Below, piece after piece: positions 1 to 10,900 of a stretch of 64,000 nucleotides of DNA. The DNA is from Hanleya hanleyi. Its lineage: Eukaryota > Mollusca > Polyplacophora > Lepidopleurida > Hanleyidae. Numbering within the stretch: position 1 is the first letter of the stretch; each line of letters begins with the position of its first letter. The notes under the pieces were generated by a model that made no database searches, had not been told where the DNA came from, and saw nothing but the letters and a program-made list of their open reading frames with translations. The stretch spans positions 110,916 through 174,915 of the forward strand of contig JAVTVY010037024.1 in assembly GCA_036873755.1 (NCBI GenBank), in the 5' to 3' direction. Both the position numbers and the translations under genes were made by a program.

Positions 1-199
1 ACCACTTTTCCTAGCAGAAAACCATGGATTTTGAAGAAAAATGAAGAAAACGTGACTTTTCAGCTGCCCCATATGCCCTCCCTTTCGAATTTACCCATGA
101 TTCTCTGCCGAGGAGGTTATGCAAATAGGTTCTAAATGACCCAGATATGATAAACTACAAATCACGGGGTATCAGCTTCCCAGTTTGTGTCGTTTCGGA

Positions 200-477
200 G
201 GATCATTTGAAAAAAACAAAAACACATAACTAAAAAAATTGAAAAATTTGATAAAAAAATCGTTAAAAATGCCTTTTTTCGTAATGACGTCACTGTGACG
301 CATCATGGCCGCCATCTTAGATTTTTTACATTTTCTAGTAGAGCTTGACCAAAGATATAGTGTGATAAGTTTCATCACCCTAGCCTTACGGATAGAGAAA
401 ATATATAGGGGGAACTTTCCACCATTCCCCAGTCTGTGGTACATCCCAAATAGCCCAGGCCAGATAGGGTTTACCAT
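200..477 (-). mobile_element. TTAA-MITE fragment fused to an opposite half copy
   Basis: Positions 1-200 match the right half of the family on the + strand, while 200-477 match the left half in reverse, ending GCCAGATAGGGTTTACC. This is a rearranged composite of the family described at 43612-44199. It holds one TGACGTCA. Confidence 0.7.
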
Positions 478-1023
478 ATCATGCCTGACAAGTCCCCTCC
501 GCTACCAAACTTCATCCCCTGTCTCCGGAACGACAAAGAAAATGAAAGCTCACCCTCCGTCATTTTTTAATCAGTCATATCGTGGTCATTGTGGGCCTAT
601 TTGCATAACCTCCCCACCCCCCGCCCCGTCCCACCCTGCGTAGAGAATCATGGGTAAATTCAAGATGGCGCCCAAAGTGATATTTTCTTAATTTTCTTCC
701 AAATTCATGCTTTTCTCCCAGTAAAATTGGGCAAAATCTATTTTATTTCACATCAGACTAGTATTTACTAATTTATCATGCAGTTTTTGCAAAGAATACA
801 CATACATTAAATTTCGAAAAATCTGACCGAAAAATCAACCAAAAACTGCCTGTTTTGAAAATGACGTCACTGTGATTTTTTTTTTTACATTTTCTGGTAG
901 AGCTTGACTCTAGGGTATAGTCGTGTAAGTCCCTTAGCTCAAGTGGTAAGACAAATATTTAGGGGGCGGGGCCCCTCCCCAGGCCTGGACAAGTTCCAAA
1001 AGCCCAGGTCAAGTAGGGCTAAG
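478..1023 (-). mobile_element. TTAA-MITE family copy
   Basis: Reverse-oriented copy from CCGGAACGACAAAGAAAATG to the degenerate end GGTCAAGTAGGGCTAA. Contains AAATGACGTCACTGTG and AAGATGGCGC. Confidence 0.75.
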
Positions 1024-3335
1024 TCAAATACTAAGTACATGTATGTTCTAAGGGTGAACAAGGGAACCCATTCAGAAGGAGACTACTGGTAGATCAAAAC
1101 GGAACAGAACATATGGATATGTGTTAGATCGAATAAAATGACCAAGGTGTAATACTCTCGCTATCAGAGCGACGAGATAAGAACCTGCATATAGTGTAAA
1201 GCATATCTCGCATTCTGGTATTGGTTACATTTTGCTGTAGCACGTCACAAACAGTTGATGCAGAACAGCGTTAAAGCATGAAAGGGTTTTTTTTTTGCTT
1301 CCTAAAGTGTTTCAACTAGAAATGAGAAAGTACGATATCTATGCATTTTCTAGCGAGTTACCTTCTAAGCAGTTAGTCAACAGTTTTCGGTGATGCTAGA
1401 TACTTCTATTCCCTTTGTCCGGTACCAGCCAAACCCCTCGACGAGGAAAACACTGTCTATCTCGTTAACATAGCGTTGACTACATCTACACTGTAATGAT
1501 GCCATGGCAGTACCAGATCCAGATTGGACACGCAAACGACGAGGGCCAATTCTGGTACCGTTATGGTGAAAATGCAGCCACCACTGTGGTACCATACCGC
1601 TGTGTGCTAAATGTTTCAACGACGGGCAATTTTGGCGTGCACTCTTCATCAACATTATATCTGTCCATAATTACAATTGTAGTAACTAGAACCCTTACCA
1701 ATATATCTAAATCGTTTGGCTCATTCAGTAACTCTGAAGTGTAACAAAGGAAAGCACAAGGAGTATGAAAATAGTCTACAAGTAGCTTTTCCCCCTAATC
1801 TTACCACAATACGCAAAGAACAGTTCGTCAAATAAATTTTTCGCGGTATGCCTTAAAAGTCAACAGAAGCGCCAAGAAATGCCTCTCGTGGTTGGTTACT
1901 TCTCTTAACTACGAAAGAAAATATTACGGTTGTGGTTTAATGTTTAAATGCCACCTACAGACACACGATATCCACAGTGCTGACCATTCATTAAATTTTC
2001 AAAACTTTATTCGTGGAATACGTGGCTAAAATCGGCATATTCAGAAAAAAACCATATTTGTCTTCAAAACAGTATTTATTGAGTCACAGCTGTCATAAAA
2101 AAAGGTGTTCAGACCTAATGAAAACTGTGACATGGATTCTGAGAATATAAATATTCAATTACAAAAAATATACCGACTTAGTGGTTCCACAGTGAACTGA
2201 TGTACATGTAGAATGGGTTGATGGGCGCTGAACTGATATATGTACAGTTTATTAGTTTGATGACATGAAGTCCTTTTACATCGAAGTTCTGCGAAAGCAG
2301 TAGGTCTTCTTGGCGATATAACAATATGTCGTTTTAGTACACGTGTCCCGGGTTTGTGTTCAGAAAAACGAGCCTATTGTTAATAAAATCCACTTTCATA
2401 GCGAGTAAGAGACGACGTGCCGGGTTAAATGCCGAAGTAATGATATAACATATACGGGAAGTGGGAAGAGGTGCCGACATACTGACAGAGCCACATGACT
2501 TTACAGTATGGTCTTCTGGTAAATCTATTCTAAAGCACATACCAAGAATCTAACAATTCGTGATATGTGTTGTATCTCAGGTACGCTTTTATTGCACCTG
2601 TTCATGTGACAACTTGGATGACATGACCACACGGCCCCTAGCACCGTCATAAGCGGTATTATATACAAATCTAGAGAGATATGATGGAAATGCTCCGACA
2701 ACTCGTATATTGGTAATTGCTTAGCTGTGTCGTTGTGACAACTCGTACACTGGGGATTGATGGAAGCCGATAGCGGCCACTCGCGTTCTCGCTATCTCGC
2801 CCTGTAGATTTGGCCAGGCGAAATGGCGAAAGTACGAGAATTAGGGGCGCGAATGGCCGATAGCGGCCATCAAAAAGGTCGCGGCACGATAACACGAGAA
2901 CACGCGAACGATGCCATTAGTATAAAACTGTAAGGATATTTCCAATCTCTAGGAATTTCACTGTTAAACCTTCCGTATTTGGCATTGCCAGGTGAAGTGG
3001 TGTTAGTTTCAGCTGCTTGCACGATCCCCCGACCTACCCCTCTCCCTACTTACCCCCAAAATGAAATGAGCATTTCGAGCCAATTGTAAATATAGTTCTC
3101 ATACGAATTGTTTAAGTGAAAGTTTAAATCGAATATCATATTGGAATTTTATATTGAAATTTAAATTCAAATTCCCAATATAAAATACCAACTCTTAAAA
3201 TTAAAAGTTCAAATTAAGATTTCAACTGTAAAATTCAACTTTAAATATCAAATCAAAGTTAAAATTTTCACTCGAAATTTAAAATCCGAATTCATACAAG
3301 ATTAAAATATTTCAATTTCAATTTCAAGTTGATAA
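1024..3335. repeat. Segmental duplication, copy 1
   Basis: Homologous blocks shared with 44565-46760: 1030-1850, 1850-2440 and 2940-3330, in the same order and strand, including AT-rich AAATTCAA-type low-complexity DNA at the end (3120-3330). Copy 1 alone carries the dispersed repeat at 2440-2680. No gene recognised. Confidence 0.85.
2440..2680 (-). repeat. Dispersed repeat family 1, reverse copy
   Basis: Shares GGTACGCTTTTATTG, CATGACTTTACAGTATGGTC and GGCCCCTAGCACCG with the copies at 21055-21300 and 21545-21800. Present only in copy 1 of the segmental duplication. Confidence 0.75.
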
Positions 3336-3908
3336 GATGATGTTCGAAACTAATGCGGCTCTCCTCAGATCAGTATGAAATGGATCTGTCTGGGCACTTG
3401 TTTCATTCCACCTGATTCATTGTGCAGCAGATTATCTTCACAAGGCATTCCTTTCATAGTGAACTGTAGTGAACGTTATGCAACATCAACAACATGGTCG
3501 TAGTAACCTTGACTTACAGCTGGAGTACCCAGTATAAATAGTTGGATCAGATTATATATTCCCATTATTCTAAAACGCGATCGTTTTGAATATGGACAAC
3601 ATTTCCGGTAAGGCTTTGGTGTAAGACCTCCCAATGAAATGGTAATATATGATACTGGACAAAAGACAGACGATGCAACTTGAAGCAGATTGTCTGTTGC
3701 CGCATTAAACGAATTACCAACTTAGATAAACGGCTATTTATGATAGGCCGTACATAATTCAAGCATGTGTGACCCTAAATAAGTTTCCAATGTAATTTCT
3801 GTACGTCGAATTGTTCATTCAGTATATAATATGCGGCAGATGTATCGTGAAAAATACGAATAAAGAATTATTATTAACTCATAGGTGACATGCTTATAGA
3901 TAGGTTAA

Positions 3909-4098
3909 TATACAACAGTTATATCTCCGAATCTTCACTATAATAATTTTTATTATACTAACGGCAATTGTATGCTTGAATAATTTCGAGAATTGATGCA
4001 ACTGAACCGTGAAAAATATTACATGTATCTGTTTACCGCGACGTATATTACATACGGGCAATGCATTTAGACAGCTATCCATCCGTAGTCCGCGATGA
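3909..4098. repeat. 190-bp local duplicate, copy 1
   Basis: CAGTTATATCTCCGAATCTT, CGGCAATTGTATGCTTGAAT and GCATTTAGACAGCTATCCAT recur, diverged, at 4528-4700. The two copies flank the MITE at 4097-4433. Confidence 0.75.
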
Positions 4099-4433
4099 AA
4101 AGTGGGCAAAAACTATTTTTCACATCAGATTAATATTTACTAATTTATCATGCATTTTTTGCTGAGAAATTGCATTAATAAAAAAATCGGAAAAACTGAC
4201 TGAAAAATCGACCAAAAAATGTCGTTTTTGAAAATGACGTCACTGTGACGTCATCAAAGCGACCATCTTGCAGTTTTTACATTTTCTGGTAGAGCTTGAC
4301 CCAAGGGTATAGTGTGGTGAGTTTCAGTCCCCTAGCTCAAGGGGTAAGAAAAATAATTAGTGTGGCCATTTCGCCCCCCCCCCTCCCCCCCCGGCCACAA
4401 CAAGTCCCAAAAAGCCCAGGCCAGATAAGGTTA
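4097..4433 (-). mobile_element. TTAA-MITE family copy, truncated
   Basis: Starts inside the element (GAAAAGTGGGCAAAAACTAT) and runs to the end GGCCAGATAAGGTTAA. It carries a perfect pair of TGACGTCA words at 4235-4242 and 4246-4253. It sits between two diverged copies of a 190-bp segment (3909-4098 and 4528-4700). Confidence 0.78.
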
Positions 4434-4447
4434 ATATAGGCAGGATT

Positions 4448-4530
4448 CCAAGAGTTCAGTTCGCGTCGGAGTCATAATGCCTACCCTACCCTAGGTCCAG
4501 TGACGTTAGTCTCACTGCTATGTGCACCAG
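4448..4530 (+). mobile_element. Fragment of the same SINE tail
   Basis: AAGAGTTCAGTTCGCGTCGG, ATGCCTACCCTACC and GTGACGTTAGTCTCACTGC. It is followed directly by the second copy of the 190-bp local duplicate. Confidence 0.55.
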
Positions 4531-4700
4531 TTATATCTCCAAATCTGTACTATAACACTATATATTGTGCTATCGGCAATTGTATGTTTGAATAGAATTT
4601 TTCGACAATGGGTGCAACTGAACCGTGAACACTGATTATTATCACTGCGACCTTTACTACATACAGAATGCATTTAGGCAGCTATCCATTCGTGGTTCTA
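4528..4700. repeat. 190-bp local duplicate, copy 2
   Basis: Diverged partner of 3909-4098, ending GCTATCCATTCGTGGTTC about 85 bp before the transporter start codon. It may therefore form part of the transporter's proximal promoter or 5' UTR (inference). Confidence 0.7.
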
Positions 4701-4782
4701 ACGCTTGTCCCTTCGAGATGAAATACTGCTCCTTAAGATATTATTCTGTGTAAATAATTGGGCTTGTATTGAAAAGATCAAA

Positions 4783-4924
4783 ATGACGACGTGCTTGCAG
4801 CGAGTCACAAAATTAGTGGGCTTTGTGTTAAGCTTAGTGTGTAGTATTCTCGATTGTATTACATTTTCGTTCAACGTCTATGCGGGCCCGCTGAAGATTA
4901 CGTTCAACTTTACAGAATCAGAAG
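4783..4924 (+). CDS. MFS transporter exon 1
   Basis: Encodes 47 residues plus one base, with the initiator Met and transmembrane helix 1 (VGFVLSLVCSILDC). The donor is GAAG|GTATGT at 4924/4925. An open frame continues upstream to 4705 but has no ATG, so 4783 is the best start. Confidence 0.8.
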
Positions 4925-7900
4925 GTATGTAATAAGTCCTTACGTATAATGTTTTTCCGACTGCAAATTCAATTCAATTCAATTCAAAACCCCTTTGTCA
5001 GTGTGGCTCTTTGGCGAACTATCCATGTAAAATGAAGTGTTTGTATAATGATTACATATCAGTACTGAAATAGGAAACTATGCTAGCCACGAAGGGCCAT
5101 CGCACGTTTCGCGAAGTAGTTTTTAATTAAAAGAGGTGAAGATGCTAAGTTGCGATAAGATGTGCGAAGTTGCGATATGATGCGCGAAGTTGCGATGCAA
5201 AGACGCGATGTGGCGATGCGCAGATTCGGGGGTGTGATGCGAAGTTCGGAAATGGCGCGAAGTGAGATGTGAAGAAGCGCATTAGCGAGGCGAAGGTCGA
5301 AAACGTCAAATATGCAAAGCTGCGATGTGATACGTAAAATGGTACAAATTGCCTGGATACTGGCCCAAGCCTCGTCCCATTATTTTGCGCAGAGACAACT
5401 TACAAACGATGGACAGCATTTTCGTCACCCACACTTAATTTATTTAATAAACCATATAGAAAAGATCGGGACCCATCAGCACTGAATTCGTGGGGCGGGA
5501 TATTAATATATACTTCCACACAGCTTAAATGCAGCCGTCAGCCAGACTTAGAAATTAACTTGATCGAAACAATTTGGATAAAAATTGAACTAAAAGGACA
5601 ACATATCCTACTCAGCGTATCCTACATTACTCCAAAGAATCCAGTCTTTTGTTTGAAAACTTTGAAAATATGGTCGAAAATGCGCTGGATACTAATTCAA
5701 ACCTTGTACTATGCGGGGATCTAAATGACGATCTATTAAACGACAACTCACGTTATCTGAGCCACATTTGTGACCGTCTTAATATCAGTAATATTATAAA
5801 CGAGCCCACCAGAGTAACAGCCCATTCGCCCACATTGCTAGACCCAATCATCATTACTGACACCATAAATTTTCAAGACTGAGATATAAGTGATCATAGG
5901 GCTACCTATATCGAGGTTCTAGTGAAACATAGCTTGAAACATGCATACAAGAGACAAGTTTGGGTATATAAGGCAGCAAATTTCGACATTTTCAATAATT
6001 TGGTATCCGATTTCGACTGGACAGCAACTCTGGAAAATTCCAAAGATGTTGATGAAGCTGCGGAAAAAATTACTAATCAATACCTGGAATTTGCTAAGAT
6101 GAGTATCCCATACAAAACTGTGACAATACGACCCAAAGATACACCTTGGTATGATTCTGACCTAAGAAAAGTAATGAGAAAGCGTGACAGACTGAAAAAA
6201 AGGCACTCAAGACTAATAGACTTCTAGACTGGAACAAATACAAACGCAGTAGGAACCAAGTTAATAACATGAAAAAATATGCCCAAACTAATTATTACAA
6301 TAACAAAGAAAACCTATTGGAAACCTCGAAAACAAATGACCCAAAATTTTACTGGAAAACATTAAAGAGATTCGTTAGCGATCCTCAAAATACATCTGAA
6401 ATCCCCCCTTTAAGAGTACCAAATTCTGGACAAACGGAATCCATCTGTTTTAGTGATATAGATAAAGCGAATGCATTGAATGATTTCTTCGCTTCCATCT
6501 CTACTATAGATGATTCGGCTACTGACTTACCTCAGTTTGAGTATAAATGCGACAGCCTGCTAAACAGTATTACCATTAACGAAGACGAAGTTTGTGATAT
6601 TATTAATAACATCGAATTGAATAAAGCAATAGGTCCAGACGCAATCAGCCACAGAATGCTTAAAGGTTGTGTCAAGACCATTGCTAAACCATTGTGTCAG
6701 TTATTTAACATGTCACTGACAGGCAAACAATTTCCTAAATGTTGGAAAAATTCAAATGTATTACCTATTTCCAAAAAACAAGATCGACATCTCCCTTCTA
6801 ATTATCGTCCTATATCGCTGCTGAGTTGTGTCTCAAAGATAATGGAAAGAATTATATTCAAACACACCTATAATCATTTCAACTCACACAACCTATTTTA
6901 TAAGTACCAGTCCAGTTTTCTCCCTGGACATTCAACCGTTTACCAGCTTATTGAACTCTATGGTAGTATTTGTAAAGCCCTAGATGAAGGCACAAATTCA
7001 TGCATCGTTTTTTGTGATATATCCAAAGCCTTCGACACGGTATGGCACAAGGGGCTACTGTTTAAGTTGAAACAATATGGAATTGCAGGTGCATTGTTGA
7101 ATTGGATGAAAAGCTATCTTGAGGATCGATCATCAAAAGTTGTTGTGGGAAATTGAACTTGAACTTTGAACTTTTTTTATTCACCAAATAATAATACGAA
7201 GATAATACATAATTAATCAAAATAGACTGGCGGGAATAAAACCCCATGGGGCTTGTTCTATCCCATGAAAATATATGTGTTTACGGTGGCGACAGGTATA
7301 TTAATGGCGAAAGCTAGGCTAAAAACTAGAGGGCAGTAAGTGAAACGGACTAAGGGGAAATGGGTTAGCTATGGAGAAGAGATTTTTGTAATCGAGATTT
7401 CAAAAGTGAGGAGGATGTAATAACTTTGAGCGCTTGGGGGAGTTTGTTCCATTCTCGCGGTCCTGTGACGTTAATGGTATTGAATGAAAGATTCGAACGA
7501 TAAAAGGGCCTATATAAGTTAATATGCTGATTCCTTGTCTGATAGCGGCGGACAACGCTAAGTCTAGTAAAGTATAGTCACGAAAGCGTAATGGCAAGAT
7601 ATCAGAGTTGTACATAAATTTGTGCACTAAAGACAGACTGACGTAGAGGTTTAGTTTAAGCAGCGGTAATATGTTAAGTGTAAGAAAGAGAGGTTGAGTA
7701 TGTTCGCGTTTATCAGATAAGGTGATGACTCGGATTGGACGTTTCTGCAGTAAAACTAAGGGTGTCAGGTGAGTGATGTACGTGTTACCCCAGATGATGT
7801 TACAATAGGATAGGTAAGGATATATCATGGAATAATATAGGATATACAGAGTTTTCTTGTTAACCGAATTTTTAATATGATTAATAATCCCAATATTTCT

Positions 7901-10900
7901 GGCAACCTTTTTACAAATGTAATCGATGTGTGTGGTCCAGTTCGGATTTTATCTAATTCATGCGACATGGTATTAACAGCATCATTCAAATTACTAGATG
8001 AACACACAACACTAGTATCATCTGCAAAAAGAATAATATGGAGTAAGTCAGTTGTATTATTTATATCATTTATGTATAATAAAAATAGTAGAGGTCCAAA
8101 AATTGAACCTTGCGGGACCCCGCATGAGATAGCACAGGGATCGGAGAGAATGTTGTTCAATGAAACACATTGGGGTCGGTCAGATAGATAACTTCTCAAC
8201 CAGTTGATGGATTGGCCACGGAACCCATAGTGGTACAGTTTATCAAGGAGGATAGTGTGGTTCACAGTATCAAAAGCTTTGGACAGATCCAGGAAAGTAG
8301 AGACACTGAATTTATTAGACTCTTTGGCATTGACCAAAATCTCATAAAGAGAGATAGCTGCAAGGGAAGTAGAGTGATTAGATCGGAAACCAAATTGATT
8401 ATTAGATATAACTGAATGCGCTTCAAGAAAAGATGTCATCATGTTAACGGTCAATTTCTCAAGTATCTTACTGAAGCATGGCAGCGCTGATATCGGCCTA
8501 TAGTTTTCAAAATACATGGGTTCGCCTGATTTAAAAACAGGTGTAACCTTCGCGGATTTGAACGCTTGTGGTACCGTGCCGGTTTTAAAGGATAGATTGA
8601 CAATATGCGCGATTGGAGGCAGTTACTAACTTAACATGTGACATTGAGATACCATCCAGGCCATCAACCTCCAACACGCAAAAAGTAAATGCAGGAGTCC
8701 CACAGGGTTCCGTGTTAGGCCCTTTGTTATTTCTGATATACATTAATGACATAGCGCACAAACTTACCAAACTTTTTGCAGATGACTCTTTTTTGCAGTT
8801 CTCGTCACTTAACATTTGTGATATTGAAACTGTAGTTAACTGGGATCTACAGTCCTTATTGGAATGGTCAAAACAATGGCTTCTGAACTTTAATGCCCTA
8901 AAAACCATTTTAATTCTGTTCTCAAATAAGACTTCACCAACAAACCCTAAAATCTATTTTGACCATTGTCTCCTTCAGGCTTCCACCAACCATCGTCACC
9001 TAGGCCTAATCCTGCAAGGCAACTGCAAATGGAGTAGTCACATCAATCACATTATCAATACCGCCTCTCAACGCATTGGAATGATGAGAAAACTGAAATA
9101 CCAGCTTGGCAGACACGCATTATCTCAAATATATCTATCTTTTGTGAGACCCATGTTAGAATACGGTTCTGTGATCTGGGATGGATGCACATTAGAAGAA
9201 GTGGATCGACTGGAAAAATTTCAATTTGCTGCAGCACGAATTGTTTCCGATCTTCCTGTTTATGCCAGTAGAGAATCCCATTTGTTGGAAACTGGCTGGG
9301 AAACCTTGGCAAACAGACGAAAAATTGCAAAATTGAAAGTAATGTACCAAATTCACAACGGAGAAAGTCCCGACTATATACCCCATTTAATGACACCCCA
9401 AGTGGGACAAACCACTCCGTACAACTTGAGGGATGACGCAAATTATGCGACGCCCCGAACACGTTTAAATATATCCAAAAATTCATTTATCCCGTCAGCT
9501 ATTCAGGAATGGAACAAACTTAGTTACGATATAAGAAACAAACCATCCACTTCTGCCTTCCACCACTCATTAACTAAGAAAACTCGTATATCTAAATACA
9601 GTTTGATTGGTTCAAGGAAACTTAGCATTGTACTAACCCAACTAAGACATCAATGCAGCCAATTAAACGCAGATTTAATGAGAAGGAATTTGTCTATTAC
9701 ATCTAGGTGTAGATGTGAAGAACCAAGAGAGGATGCTTATCACTATTTCTTTATTTGTCCCTTATATACCAATCTAAGAGATGAATTACAAAACGACTTG
9801 CCTCCAAACTATAACTTCCAAGTTATGTTGTCGGGAAATGAGTCATTCACAAACGAAATGAATAATAATATGCGCAAGTCAATTTTACATTTATTAAGAA
9901 CACCTCAATATTTAATTTGTAGTACGATTACGACGTAGTTACCTCAGCTGAAGGATTAGTATGTACTAGTACCCAGTTCTGTGAGAATCCTAGCACGCTA
10001 CAGCCAAGTTGCCACCATATACTCAATAATCTGTTATAGTCTGTTTCTCTCCTGTAAGTTGCTAACAATGCAAATCTAAAACATATCTCATTTGTGACAT
10101 GTATATATTCACACAGGTTCAGCCAGACCGTCATTATTTTTTTCGTTGTGAACACATGTTATGTATCCATATTTGTAGGGAGAGGGGTGAATAAGTTGAT
10201 TAGAACTTGACCCCAACCCCATGTACTACAGTTTGTACAATAAATAAGTTTAAACAAACACTGATTTCGAGTTTAGTTAAATAATTTTCCACTTTCACTG
10301 AATCTAAAACATATTACGCTGATAAACGCAGCAAATATCACAACTAAATGATATATATATATATATATCACGTATAAAGTTAATATTCACCAGCTTATAC
10401 TCATCTGAAGGACCAAAGGAAACAGTAACAATATCGCTTAATACCCGAGTCGAGTGTAGTCAGAGAAATACACCCATATCATACATATATATTATCATGA
10501 CACTGTGTTGTTCCCACACTTTGTATCAGCTCGAGTTCTCGGAGTCTGATCGCCGTATCGACCGAGACCGCAGGTCGAGGTCGATGCGGCGATCAGACTC
10601 CGAGAACGAGAGCTGATACAAAGTGTGGGAACAACACAGTGTCATGATGATATATTTATCATATACCGAACTCTTAGGATGTTTTTATTCACCTAATAGG
10701 GCGTTTGAATTCCGAACTATGTGTTATGACGCGCATTGATTGTGTACGTGACGTGGTAAGGCTAATTTGACCTAATTGAATAAATCCGCGCACGCGGCAC
10801 TGGGTCAAAAATAAACTCGCTCGATGGAACAAACTAGGTCAGGATAGAGAAAGAGAGAAGAAAGACAGTCAGGTTGGAATACCTCCCGTAATATTTGACA

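Larger units (their letters stand above)
7154..8669 (-). mobile_element. LINE B: 5'-truncated L2/CR1-like LINE nested in LINE A
   Basis: Minus-strand RT coding reads from about 8669 (DGLDGIS) through SGEPMYFENYRPISALPCFSKILEKL, FLDLSKAFDTVNHTILLDKL, GVPQGSIFGPLLFLLYINDI and FADDTSV to a C-terminal segment (IYPYLSYCNIIWGNTY). The 3' end lies at 7154-7180 with short GTTCAA-type tandem repeats, a tail typical of L2/CR1-like LINEs. It splits the LINE A RT between KVVVGN and SNTQKVNAGV. No obvious long target-site duplication. Confidence 0.9.
5341..10262 (+). mobile_element. LINE A: non-LTR retrotransposon (CR1/L2/Jockey-like group), broken
   Basis: Remnants of one ORF2-type polyprotein appear in order on the + strand: an AP-endonuclease domain (5401-5890), a linker and reverse transcriptase N-part (5892-7153), then RT palm and C-terminal region (8670-9938), followed by a 3' UTR to about 10262 with AATAAATAAG. 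Reading-frame breaks near 5650, 5880 and 6227 and a nested element at 7154-8669 make it dead. The 5' boundary is uncertain. It sits in intron 1 of the transporter gene in the gene's own orientation. Confidence 0.9.

Noticed and set aside
1496..1744. 82-codon frame conserved without indels in both segmental duplicates
   Set aside because: Copy 2 has an in-frame TAG and substitutions show no preference for silent sites by eye; likely just high nucleotide identity.
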